Assembly (NCBI GenBank): GCA_002431635.1
Contig: DJGH01000013.1
Span: 66,153 to 72,957, forward strand
Reading direction: 5' to 3'
Length of the DNA: 6,805 nt
From: Petrotoga sp. UBA5851
Lineage (GTDB): Bacteria > Thermotogota > Thermotogae > Petrotogales > Petrotogaceae
This document shows, one piece after another, positions 1 to 6,804 of this stretch (the first letter of the stretch is position 1; each line of letters begins with the position of its first letter). Below the pieces are notes generated by a model. The model worked only from the letters and a program-made list of their open reading frames with translations, ran no database searches and was not told the origin of the DNA. The position numbers and the translations under genes are program-made.

Positions 1-1
1 T

Positions 2-634
2 ATAATTCCTAATGGTATTAATTATGAGCTTTTTAACAGTCTTGGCAAAAGCAAAGAGGAAAAAACTTTTAATCTCGGGCTTGTAGGTAGAGTAGTCGAA
101 ATAAAAGATATAAAGACTGCAATAAAAGCTTTTAAACTTATAAATGAATATAAAAAAGATATATACTTTTTTATTATTGGTCCCACTGATGAAGAACCGG
201 AATACTTCAAAGAATGTCAAAATCTTGTGCAAATGCTGGATTTGAATGATTATGTAAGTTTCACGGGTTCGGTTGATGTACGGCAATGGTATCCAAAAAT
301 TGATCTGGCTGTTCTTTCCAGTGTTAGCGAAGGACAACCGCTCGCACTTCTTGAAGCAATGGCATGCGGGATACCAGTTGTGGCAACAGATGTCGGATCA
401 TGCTCGGAGATAATCTTCGGAACTTCAGGGGATGATGATGTTTATGGAGCTTGTGGAGAAGTTGTAAATTCTAAGGATTTTGTAGGACTTTCAAAAGCTA
501 TACTGAAATTTGTAGATAACTCCGAAGTATACAAAAATGCCTCACGAATTGCTAAGATGAGAGTTGAAAAGAGGTATGAATTGAAAAATATGCTGTATTC
601 TTACCGTAAGATTTATGAATCGGTGGTGCTATAA
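2..634 (+). CDS. pelF: PelF-like GT4 glycosyltransferase, C-terminal part (5' end outside window)
   Basis: This is the C-terminal 210 residues of a cytosolic GT-B fold, GT4-family glycosyltransferase; the reading frame is open to the left edge, so the N-terminal Rossmann domain (about 270-300 residues in PelF proteins) is missing. What is seen: IPNGIN at partial residues 2-7, the donor-phosphate loop GRVVEIKD at 29-36 (Arg30 and Lys35 are the expected contacts), IGPTDEEPEY near 60, and the EX7E motif with Glu110 and Glu118 inside SEGQPLALLEAMACG, followed by PVVATDVGSCSEII. GRVVxIKD and the DVGSCxE block are typical of PelF rather than generic GT4 enzymes. In characterised systems PelF polymerises the amino-sugar-rich Pel polysaccharide from UDP-sugars. 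The next gene being pelG supports the assignment strongly. The TAA stop shares its last A with the pelG start codon. An internal ATG at 227 exists but is not the start, because conserved sequence continues upstream of it. Confidence 0.93.
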   Translation: MIPNGINYELFNSLGKSKEEKTFNLGLVGRVVEIKDIKTAIKAFKLINEYKKDIYFFIIGPTDEEPEYFKECQNLVQMLDLNDYVSFTGSVDVRQWYPKIDLAVLSSVSEGQPLALLEAMACGIPVVATDVGSCSEIIFGTSGDDDVYGACGEVVNSKDFVGLSKAILKFVDNSEVYKNASRIAKMRVEKRYELKNMLYSYRKIYESVVL

Positions 635-2049
635 TGGCAGGAATTGGATTTAAACTCAATCAGATAATGAAGAACAGAACCATAGCAGGCGATATACTTG
701 CATTTTCTTATTCTGCCATTGTTTCAGCTGGTCCTTGGATAATTACATCCTTTACTTTATGGCTGCTGCTTTCTGTTCTCCAGTCAAGCAATATCTATTT
801 TAATTCGGCAATGATATATTCGTCTGTTTTTTCCAGCTTGCTTACAAGCGGTATTCTTATGGTCGAGACACGTCTTATTTCAGATCTAATATATGCCAAA
901 AAATACACATATATATTTTCGGAAGTTGTTACTTTAAGTGCTGTAATGGCATTGATTTCTTTTTTTGCAGCATTCTTTTTTTTCACCATCTACTCGTCTC
1001 ATCCACTTTGGTTAAAAATATCTTCTACATGGCTTCTTATATCTTTTTCTGTTCTGTGGATAACGTCTATAGCTGCTGTTTCAGCAGAATCTTATGAGCG
1101 GTATATTTTGGGATTTATTGCGGCGGGATTTATGAGTATGACTCTTTCATATATTTTCGGAGTTAATTTCGGTCCTGCCGGAAATATATACGGATATGCC
1201 ATAGGCCTGAATGTAGGTTCAGCATATATGTTATATATGATTGGAGAATATTTTGGTTTTACACTTAAAATATCCTTTAGATGGATAAGAAGTCTTATGC
1301 ATTATTGGCAGAATGTTCTGATAGGCGTTTTTTATTATCTTGCCATTTGGTCTGACGATATTGTTACATGGTTTTCGCGATACGGTGAGGAACATCTTGC
1401 CGGCTTCAGATTTTCGTATGTATATGATGCTCCTATGTTTGTTGCATACCTTACAACCATTCCAACTATGACTATGTTTGTTTTGGTTCTTGAGACATCT
1501 TTTTATTCGAAATACAGAACTTTTTACGACGGTCTTACTTCCGGCAGCACCCTTTCAGAGATTGAAATGTATAAGTACAACATGGTAAATGAGATGAAAA
1601 ACAATATAGCCCTTGTGGTTAAGTTTCAGGTTTTGGTTACTGCAATGATCTTTTTTATGAATGAATTCCAGGTTTTACCTCTTATTCCAGGGGTGAGCAA
1701 ATATATTTTCCGCATAGGTCTTATAGGTGCCATGATGAATGGATTTTATCTTATGATAATGCTACTTCTTCTGTACTTTGATTTCAGAAAAGAAGTGCTT
1801 GTTGTAACGTTTTTTATATCGTGCATAAATCCGTTTTTAAGTAATTTCTTTCTTAATTGGGTAGGAGTTAAAGCAATGGGGTTCAGTTTTGCTATAACTT
1901 TTACAGTAGGTGTGTTCTTGGCATATAATATTCTTATAAAAAAGACAGAGAATATAATTAGGCTGGAATATAAGAGGCAGAAGCTTGATGTTCCGCAAAC
2001 AGATGTAGTAGTTATGGAAAATATAAAAAAGTATGTGGAGGAACAATAA
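634..2049 (+). CDS. pelG: PelG, polytopic inner-membrane protein of Pel exopolysaccharide export
   Basis: A complete 471-residue integral membrane protein. The N-terminus MAGIGFKLNQIM and the following SAGPWIITS (residues 31-39) are characteristic of PelG, as is YDAPMFVAYLTTIP (264-277). I count about 12 hydrophobic segments, near residues 22-50, 58-85, 96-120, 128-150, 155-175, 183-205, 225-247, 265-287, 327-350, 358-381, 386-408 and 414-435, consistent with the Wzx/MOP-like fold proposed for PelG. A polar loop (288-326) and a charged tail of about 36 residues (436-471) lie outside the membrane part. Length is slightly above the roughly 455 residues usual for the family. In known systems PelG works with PelD, PelE and PelF as the inner-membrane synthase/transport complex for Pel. 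The start overlaps the pelF stop by one base (TAATG) and is preceded by a weak GGTGGT at 622-627, so its translation is probably coupled to pelF. Confidence 0.94.
   Translation: MAGIGFKLNQIMKNRTIAGDILAFSYSAIVSAGPWIITSFTLWLLLSVLQSSNIYFNSAMIYSSVFSSLLTSGILMVETRLISDLIYAKKYTYIFSEVVTLSAVMALISFFAAFFFFTIYSSHPLWLKISSTWLLISFSVLWITSIAAVSAESYERYILGFIAAGFMSMTLSYIFGVNFGPAGNIYGYAIGLNVGSAYMLYMIGEYFGFTLKISFRWIRSLMHYWQNVLIGVFYYLAIWSDDIVTWFSRYGEEHLAGFRFSYVYDAPMFVAYLTTIPTMTMFVLVLETSFYSKYRTFYDGLTSGSTLSEIEMYKYNMVNEMKNNIALVVKFQVLVTAMIFFMNEFQVLPLIPGVSKYIFRIGLIGAMMNGFYLMIMLLLLYFDFRKEVLVVTFFISCINPFLSNFFLNWVGVKAMGFSFAITFTVGVFLAYNILIKKTENIIRLEYKRQKLDVPQTDVVVMENIKKYVEEQ
2037..2042 (+). promoter_or_regulatory. Ribosome binding site for rbgA
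   Basis: GGAGGA lies inside the last codons of pelG, six bases before the ATG at 2049. It is a strong Shine-Dalgarno match and fixes the start of the GTPase at the TAATG overlap rather than at a later codon. Confidence 0.75.
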
Positions 2050-2870
2050 TGTGGTATCCAGGTCATATTGCCAAAGCAAAAAAAAGTATAAAAGAAAATC
2101 TTAGGGCAGTTAATGCGGTAATAGAGCTTGTAGATTCGCGGGCTCCGTATTCAAGCCGTGCATATGAATATCAGGAACTTTTCAGAAATAAAAAAAGAAT
2201 AATTGTATTCAACAAGTATGATATATGTGATATAAAAAAAACCGATCTGTGGATTCAAAAATTTAGGGAGAAAGGCTATTGTGTTTTAGCTACCAATCTG
2301 AAGTCAATTAATATAAAAAACTTCCTTATGAAAAATGTTTTCACAGTAATCCCAGAAACGTATGGGGAAAAATCTGCTATGGTTGTGGGAGTACCCAATG
2401 TAGGAAAATCAACACTTATAAATAGTCTAAAAGGAAGCCGTTCGGCTGCTGTCGGAAACATGCCTGGGATAACCCGCGGTGTCCAATGGGTATCGGTTAA
2501 TGAAAAATTCAGACTTTTGGATACTCCAGGCATTCTATTCCCTGAGATATACAAAAAAGAACTATCCTATAAGCTTGCTCTTTTAGGATCTTTAAAGGTT
2601 GAAGAGACAGATGCTGAAGAAATTCTGGAATATTTTTTTGAATTTCTGATAAAAGAATATCCGCATATAATTTCTCAGGAATATATGAAAGAAGAGTACC
2701 CTTTTGGTTTTTTTCTTTCTGAGTATGCCAAAAAGAGAAATTTTGTAAAAAAAGGTGGTGAGGCTGATATACAAAGAGTATGCAAAAGTTGGCTCAAAGA
2801 AATAAATGACGGAAAGTTTATTAAGGCAACCTATGAGAGTGTAGATGAATATGATGATCTTATGATATGA
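2049..2870 (+). CDS. rbgA: Ribosome biogenesis GTPase RbgA/YlqF (circularly permuted)
   Basis: A 273-residue GTPase with the permuted motif order G4-G1-G2-G3 that defines the YlqF/YawG family. Seen: MWYPGHIAKAKK at the N-terminus with His6, matching the position of the histidine implicated in catalysis in Bacillus RbgA; DSRAP (29-33); G4 NKYD (55-58); the P-loop GVPNVGKS (114-121); G2 around Thr142 in PGITR; and G3 DTPG (158-161). The C-terminal 110 residues match the length of the helical RNA-binding domain, including KKGGEADIQRVCKSWLKE. Bacillus RbgA is about 282 residues, so this is full length. In Bacillus the protein acts at a late step of 50S subunit assembly, using GTP hydrolysis on the ribosome. 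The start shares one base with the pelG stop, and the stop overlaps the following ATG by four bases. The role in ribosome assembly is by family; nothing here links it mechanistically to Pel. Confidence 0.95.
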   Translation: MWYPGHIAKAKKSIKENLRAVNAVIELVDSRAPYSSRAYEYQELFRNKKRIIVFNKYDICDIKKTDLWIQKFREKGYCVLATNLKSINIKNFLMKNVFTVIPETYGEKSAMVVGVPNVGKSTLINSLKGSRSAAVGNMPGITRGVQWVSVNEKFRLLDTPGILFPEIYKKELSYKLALLGSLKVEETDAEEILEYFFEFLIKEYPHIISQEYMKEEYPFGFFLSEYAKKRNFVKKGGEADIQRVCKSWLKEINDGKFIKATYESVDEYDDLMI

Positions 2871-3775
2871 AACAAGCAAAAAAATTATTCGCATTCTTTC
2901 TTTTGACTGTTGTATCCAGAGTGTTTACTTTTGATATATTTTTTAGCGGCAGCGAAGTTGAGTATTTTCTAAAGGACAAAATTTGCAAAGCACTTTTTAT
3001 ACAGGCAGTCTCTCTGTCAACTGATGATTTTTTTATTTCTATGCTAAGAGATAAAAAGACAGATTTTTTTATAGAAGCTTCCCTTTTTGAAAGCGAAGTG
3101 CCTAAGAACGTAAGAATATTCAGGGATAATAATAAAGAAGGATATCTTCATGAAAAGTTTATTATCTTTGACGGGAAGGCTGTTCTTTTTGGAACGGGAA
3201 ACTTTACTGAAAATAGCCTTAAAAATGATTTCAACGTTTTTGTTTATACGCAAAATCCTATAGTTACAGCGCTTTTCCTTGAAGAAATAAATAATTTTCA
3301 AAACAACAGATATGGTCATGATAAAAGTATAATTGACAGACAAGTCAAAGCAGACGGCTGTACTTTCAGAATGATAACAGGACCTTCGGTTAACATATAT
3401 AAATCCTTAATAAAAGAAATACAAAATTCTTCTCAAAGCATTGATATATTTTCATTTTCATTCACAGATCCTTTTATGGTATATGAGCTGGAAAAAGCAT
3501 CTGCGTCAGGAGTAAAAATAAGGATGGTATCTGATGACTGGAATTTGATGTACAGCTCACCCATCCAATATCTTAAAGGCATAGAAGTTGTATATGATCC
3601 TGGTGTACACGCCAAAATAATGGTTCTAGACAATAAAAAGTTGGTAATAGGAAGTTATAATCTGACATATAGAGCAAGAGAAAAAAATGATGAGTTTTTA
3701 GTTATAGTGGATGATTCAAAACTTGTAAGTGCTGTCAGAGAAAAGTTTGAATTATATTTCAAGGAGGAAAAATGA
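2867..3775 (+). CDS. Phospholipase D-superfamily protein with two HKD motifs, likely exported or membrane-anchored
   Basis: A 302-residue protein with two complete HxK(x)4D motifs: His95-Lys97-Asp102 in LHEKFIIFD, followed by GTGNFTENS, and His248-Lys250-Asp255 in VHAKIMVLD, followed by GSYNLT (262-267). Two motifs in one chain form one active site in this superfamily, whose members include cardiolipin synthases, phospholipases and nucleases such as Nuc. Residues 1-22 (MKQAKK, then a hydrophobic stretch to about Phe20) look like a signal peptide or N-terminal anchor. No clear AXA cleavage site or lipobox is visible, so anchoring is as likely as secretion. The short length and lack of multiple membrane helices argue against a typical cardiolipin synthase; an envelope phosphodiesterase or nuclease is possible, but the substrate cannot be read from sequence. 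The ATG overlaps the rbgA stop (ATGA) and has no Shine-Dalgarno sequence of its own, so translation probably depends on termination of rbgA. Confidence 0.86.
   Translation: MKQAKKLFAFFLLTVVSRVFTFDIFFSGSEVEYFLKDKICKALFIQAVSLSTDDFFISMLRDKKTDFFIEASLFESEVPKNVRIFRDNNKEGYLHEKFIIFDGKAVLFGTGNFTENSLKNDFNVFVYTQNPIVTALFLEEINNFQNNRYGHDKSIIDRQVKADGCTFRMITGPSVNIYKSLIKEIQNSSQSIDIFSFSFTDPFMVYELEKASASGVKIRMVSDDWNLMYSSPIQYLKGIEVVYDPGVHAKIMVLDNKKLVIGSYNLTYRAREKNDEFLVIVDDSKLVSAVREKFELYFKEEK
3761..3767 (+). promoter_or_regulatory. Ribosome binding site for nadE
   Basis: AAGGAGG is the strongest Shine-Dalgarno sequence in the window. It sits in the last codons of the PLD-like gene, four bases before the ATG at 3772. 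It would let nadE be translated efficiently even if upstream coupling is poor. Confidence 0.8.
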
Positions 3776-5496
3776 GAGTAAGAACAGCTGTTGCTCAGCT
3801 TAACCAACATGTGGGTAATTACAGTAAAAATACCGACAAGATACTAGCAGCCATAGAGTATGCCGTGGAAAAAAAAGCTGATATAATACTTTTCCCGGAA
3901 CTATCTCTTAACGGATATCCGCTTGAAGATCTTATATTGAAAACACAGTACTTAAAAGATTCACAAAAATATCTGGATCAGATCAGCGAATTTTCTAGAG
4001 GGAAAAATATCATAATCATAATCGGAGCAGTGGAATGGGATGTAGAGTCCTACAACAGTGCCAAGATAATATATGACGGTAAAGTATGGGCAGCCTATAG
4101 GAAGATGTTTCTTCCGAACTACTCTGTTTTTGACGAAAAGAGATACTTTACTCCCGGTATTATGCCTTTTATGATAGAGACTGGAGGAATAAAGATAGGT
4201 GTAACCATATGTGAGGATCTTTGGGTTCCAAACGGCCCATCTCTTGCTCTTTCACAGAATGGTGCAAACATAATACTTAATCTTTCAGCTTCTCCGTTCC
4301 ATAAGACAAAGCTTACGGCAAGAAGAGAACTTATCAAAACCAGAGCGAGTGAACTTTCAAGCTGGATAGTCTATGCTAATATGATTGGGGGACAGGATGA
4401 GATAGTATTTGACGGTGCAAGCATAATTGCTGATCCATATGGGGATGTAGTGATGCAGGCTCCTGTTTTTGAAGAAGGAGTATTTGTTTTTGACATAGAC
4501 CCTTATGAAGCTACCCGTGCCAATCTTAGGGAAGGAAAGAGGAAGCACTATAATTTGAGCCGTTATACCGAGATTAAGAGCATCAATATTCCTCATAATT
4601 TTGATAACAAAGAAGAGTATAAAAAGATTTACTCCAATATACCTGAGGAGTATGAGCAGCTTTATCTGGCCATAAAAACCGGAATAAGGGACTATATCTT
4701 CAAAAATGGCTTTAAAAAAGCGGTTTTGGGATTGAGCGGAGGAATAGACTCAGCTTTAGTGGCTGCTATTGCCTGTGACGCAATCGGCAGTGAAAATGTA
4801 CTTGGTATAATGATGCCTTCCCGGTATTCATCGGAATCAAGTGTTACAGATTCCATTGTTCTGGCAGGTAATCTTGAGATGAAAACTGTAAATATTCCTA
4901 TAGAAGGACCTTTTAAAGCTTTTAATGAACTGTTTGAACCTTATTTTGAAGGAAGAAAGATTGATTCTACAGAAGAAAATATTCAGGCAAGGATAAGAGG
5001 CATAATTAATATGGCTTTTTCTAATAAATTTGGTTTTATTGTACTTTCTACTGGTAATAAAAGTGAGGTTGCAACAGGCTATGCTACTCTTTACGGCGAT
5101 ATGGCTGGTGGTCTTTCACCGATAAAAGATCTTTATAAGACTGAGGTATATAAAGTATGTTATGCTTATAATAAAATTCACAACAAAGATATAATACCTT
5201 CGAACATTTTCAATAAAGCTCCTTCTGCCGAGTTAAGACCGGATCAGACCGATCAGGATACGTTACCAGAATATTATTTGCTCGATCAGATACTTTTCAG
5301 ATATATAGAAAGGGAAATGAGCCTTAATGAAATAGTTGAAGACGGTTTTAACGAGGAAACAGTAAAATTTATAATAAAACTGGTTGACATGAATGAATAC
5401 AAGAGAAGACAGGGAGCACCAGGAATAAAACTTACAGAAAGAAGTTTTGGAAAAGAAAGAAGAATGCCGATAACCAACGGGTATAAAATATTCTGA
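3772..5496 (+). CDS. nadE: Glutamine-dependent NAD+ synthetase (glutaminase plus synthetase domains)
   Basis: A 574-residue cytosolic enzyme that makes NAD+ from deamido-NAD+, ATP and glutamine, the last step of NAD synthesis. The N-terminal nitrilase-fold glutaminase domain (about 1-265) carries the expected Glu-Lys-Cys triad: Glu43 in FPELSLNGYP, Lys111 in YRKMFLPNYSVFDE and Cys147 in GVTICEDLW. The C-terminal synthetase domain (about 290-574) has the ATP-pyrophosphatase P-loop SGGIDSA (322-328), STGNKSE (426-432), GDMAGG (442-447), and a final block RQGAPGIKLTERSFGKERRMPI typical of the bacterial two-domain form. All catalytic residues I looked for are present, and the length is normal for the roughly 550-580-residue two-domain class. 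The start overlaps the stop of the PLD-like gene by four bases. Because it carries its own glutaminase, the cell can use glutamine rather than free ammonia for this step. Confidence 0.97.
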   Translation: MRVRTAVAQLNQHVGNYSKNTDKILAAIEYAVEKKADIILFPELSLNGYPLEDLILKTQYLKDSQKYLDQISEFSRGKNIIIIIGAVEWDVESYNSAKIIYDGKVWAAYRKMFLPNYSVFDEKRYFTPGIMPFMIETGGIKIGVTICEDLWVPNGPSLALSQNGANIILNLSASPFHKTKLTARRELIKTRASELSSWIVYANMIGGQDEIVFDGASIIADPYGDVVMQAPVFEEGVFVFDIDPYEATRANLREGKRKHYNLSRYTEIKSINIPHNFDNKEEYKKIYSNIPEEYEQLYLAIKTGIRDYIFKNGFKKAVLGLSGGIDSALVAAIACDAIGSENVLGIMMPSRYSSESSVTDSIVLAGNLEMKTVNIPIEGPFKAFNELFEPYFEGRKIDSTEENIQARIRGIINMAFSNKFGFIVLSTGNKSEVATGYATLYGDMAGGLSPIKDLYKTEVYKVCYAYNKIHNKDIIPSNIFNKAPSAELRPDQTDQDTLPEYYLLDQILFRYIEREMSLNEIVEDGFNEETVKFIIKLVDMNEYKRRQGAPGIKLTERSFGKERRMPITNGYKIF

Positions 5497-5501
5497 TAAT
5501 A

Positions 5502-5507
5502 GAGGTG
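5502..5507 (+). promoter_or_regulatory. Ribosome binding site deciding the start of the unknown membrane protein
   Basis: GAGGTG is six bases upstream of ATG 5514. An in-frame GTG at 5505 lies within this element and would have no ribosome binding site of its own, so ATG 5514 is the better start. Confidence 0.65.
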
Positions 5508-5513
5508 TTCAAG

Positions 5514-6248
5514 ATGGCCCAGCTTTCTAGGAAAGAGAGATTCAAAGCGATAAAAAGCCTTTCAATAATATTGGGTCTCATGATTGTGATATACTTTGTG
5601 TCGTACTTTCTGTGGGGAGTTTATGAAGTAAGCCTTAGAGATATGACTTATTATCCGTACATAAAGCTTAAATCATATGACTTCAAACAGGTAAAAAATT
5701 ATCCATATACCTTTAAAAACACTTCAATCACAATCGATAAAACTGATATCCCAAACGAGTATGCAGTTTCTACAGATAATGGTAGCACAACAATCAGAAC
5801 CTTTGACAACAGGTACTATGTATACGAGAAAGACGGAACCATAGCGCTGGCATATCCTTCATATGATTTCAGAGGAGTGGAATACAAGCTTTTCATGCAG
5901 AACGGCAAACTTATTTCCTTTGAAGTCGTGCCATCTGAAAATGTATTTAAAAATATTGAAAAGATTATGCAAAGCTTTTCACTGGATGTTCAGAAACAGA
6001 AAACCCAGGATACTGTGGAAGAGTTTATCTCTGTATGTTGCCCCAAAGGGTTTATTGCTGATGCAGGCGAAAGCATAGATATAAAGGCTAAGAATGCTAA
6101 GTTCAGAGTTCCTAAGGATGAGGTTATCTCTTATTTTATGATAGAAGAGATTGTTTATATAGTTTGTACTGACGATAATTTTAAAAGCAGGACATATGTT
6201 TACTCATCTGATAACAATCTCGTTCAGGAGATACTCAGAATAAACTAG
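5514..6248 (+). CDS. Unrecognised single-pass membrane protein with a beta-rich extracytoplasmic domain
   Basis: I do not recognise this 244-residue protein. Residues 1-14 are basic (RKERFKAIK) and are followed by one hydrophobic helix at about 17-37, which predicts an N-in membrane anchor with the rest outside the cytoplasm. Residues 45-140 are rich in Tyr, Thr, Asn and alternating hydrophobic positions, with short turns such as STDNGST, FDNRYY, EKDGT and MQNGK, suggesting a beta-sheet domain. A helix-like stretch near 141-172 precedes a second segment with a Cys-Cys pair (175-176) and a third cysteine (218). No catalytic motif, lipobox or repeat is evident. The gene starts 17 bases after nadE and ends inside the terminator hairpin, so it is probably the last gene of the transcript. 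The Shine-Dalgarno position favours ATG 5514 over GTG 5505 (three residues longer). It is probably a real gene, given a full-length open frame with the codon habits of its neighbours, but its function is unknown. Confidence 0.82.
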   Translation: MAQLSRKERFKAIKSLSIILGLMIVIYFVSYFLWGVYEVSLRDMTYYPYIKLKSYDFKQVKNYPYTFKNTSITIDKTDIPNEYAVSTDNGSTTIRTFDNRYYVYEKDGTIALAYPSYDFRGVEYKLFMQNGKLISFEVVPSENVFKNIEKIMQSFSLDVQKQKTQDTVEEFISVCCPKGFIADAGESIDIKAKNAKFRVPKDEVISYFMIEEIVYIVCTDDNFKSRTYVYSSDNNLVQEILRIN

Positions 6249-6272
6249 GACGTAAAACCGTCCTAGTTTTTT
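6242..6272 (+). terminator. Rho-independent terminator between convergent genes
   Basis: The arms at 6242-6252 and 6259-6269 are perfectly complementary over 11 base pairs (core CTAGGACG / CGTCCTAG), with the six-base loop TAAAAC, followed by a T tract at 6267-6272. On the + strand this is a good intrinsic terminator for the nadE-unknown-gene end of the operon. On the - strand the same stem is followed only by TTTATTC, so it may also stop tex transcription, but less well. The TAG stop of the + gene lies in the left arm, and the tex stop codon (complement of 6271-6273) touches the end of the T tract. Confidence 0.9.
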
Positions 6273-6804
6273 ATACAAGTCTTAAATTTATACGTTTGAG
6301 TTCTTTGTCCATAGTTATTATCTCAATATTTACAATATCGTTTATACTGAGAACTTCGGAAGGATGACGAACAAATTTTTTGCCCATGTTCGATTTATGG
6401 ATTAGTCCACTTTCTTTTATTCCTAGATCAACAAAAGCTCCAAAATCTGTGATATTAGTAATTTTTCCCTGAAGCTTCATTCCCTCTTTAAGATCATTGA
6501 AAGATAGGATATCATCGTACAGTATAGGCTGAGTTAGCTCATCTCTAGGGTCAATACCCGGCTTTTGAAGTTCTTTGATTATATCCGAGAGGGTAAATTT
6601 CCCTACTCCCAGTTTTTTTTCATATTCCGAAAGCTTTTTATCGTTTGAAATACATTCTGAAAGAGCTTTTTTAAGTAGTATGGATTTAACAGGATCAAGG
6701 ATATCAGAAGCTGAATATCCTAGTTCCTTCAAGAGTATTTGGGCTGCCCCATAACTTTCCGGGTGAATTCCCGTAACTTCAAGCGGCTGTGAACCATCAA
6801 AAAT
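6271..6804 (-). CDS. tex: Tex-family S1 RNA-binding protein, C-terminal part (5' end outside window)
   Basis: This is the last 177 residues of a Tex/YhgF/YdcI-type protein, normally about 720-780 residues, reading leftward and open to the right edge. The first visible residues, GSQPLEVTGIHPESY, match the end of the helix-hairpin-helix region, where Tex proteins carry a conserved HPESY. ELQKPGIDPRDE (partial residues about 78-89) is the usual lead-in to the S1 domain, which occupies 105-177: LKEGMKLQGKITNITDFGAF, then VDLG, SGLIHKSNM and a final RINLRL strand. The protein ends immediately after the S1 domain, without the extra C-terminal tail found in enterobacterial Tex. Tex binds nucleic acid and is described as a transcription accessory factor. 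A TTG codon at 6732 could be taken for a start, but homology continues upstream, so it is an internal leucine. The gene is convergent with the + strand operon and shares the terminator region with it. Confidence 0.95.
   Translation of the reverse strand: MFDGSQPLEVTGIHPESYGAAQILLKELGYSASDILDPVKSILLKKALSECISNDKKLSEYEKKLGVGKFTLSDIIKELQKPGIDPRDELTQPILYDDILSFNDLKEGMKLQGKITNITDFGAFVDLGIKESGLIHKSNMGKKFVRHPSEVLSINDIVNIEIITMDKELKRINLRLV

Noticed and set aside
960..983. T7 and T8 tracts in pelG that could allow phase variation by slippage
   Set aside because: The tracts are short, encode phenylalanine in a membrane helix, and the gene is intact. Nothing marks them as a contingency locus.
634..2049. 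PelG interpreted as a generic MATE or Wzx flippase
   Set aside because: The MAGIGF start, SAGPW and YDAPMFVAYLT motifs, together with the adjoining PelF, are specific to PelG.
1746..2079. Two long overlapping reading frames on the - strand across the 3' end of pelG
   Set aside because: Both are antisense to a strongly supported membrane protein, contain no recognisable motif and have low-complexity composition, so they are shadows.
2078..2085. Run of eight A bases in rbgA codons 10-13, resembling a slippery A_AAA_AAA frameshift site
   Set aside because: Homopolymer A runs are expected in lysine-rich, AT-rich coding sequence. No downstream stem or conserved alternative frame supports programmed frameshifting, and the zero frame encodes the conserved AKAKKS.
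5863..6078. A second + strand frame of 71 codons inside the unknown membrane protein gene
   Set aside because: It is nested in another frame, has no good ribosome binding site and shows no domain. The larger frame has the signal anchor, operon position and terminator.
6730..6732. TTG as a possible start codon giving a 153-residue S1-domain protein
   Set aside because: The frame stays open to the window edge and the upstream residues (GIHPESY) match Tex, so this is an internal leucine of a larger protein.
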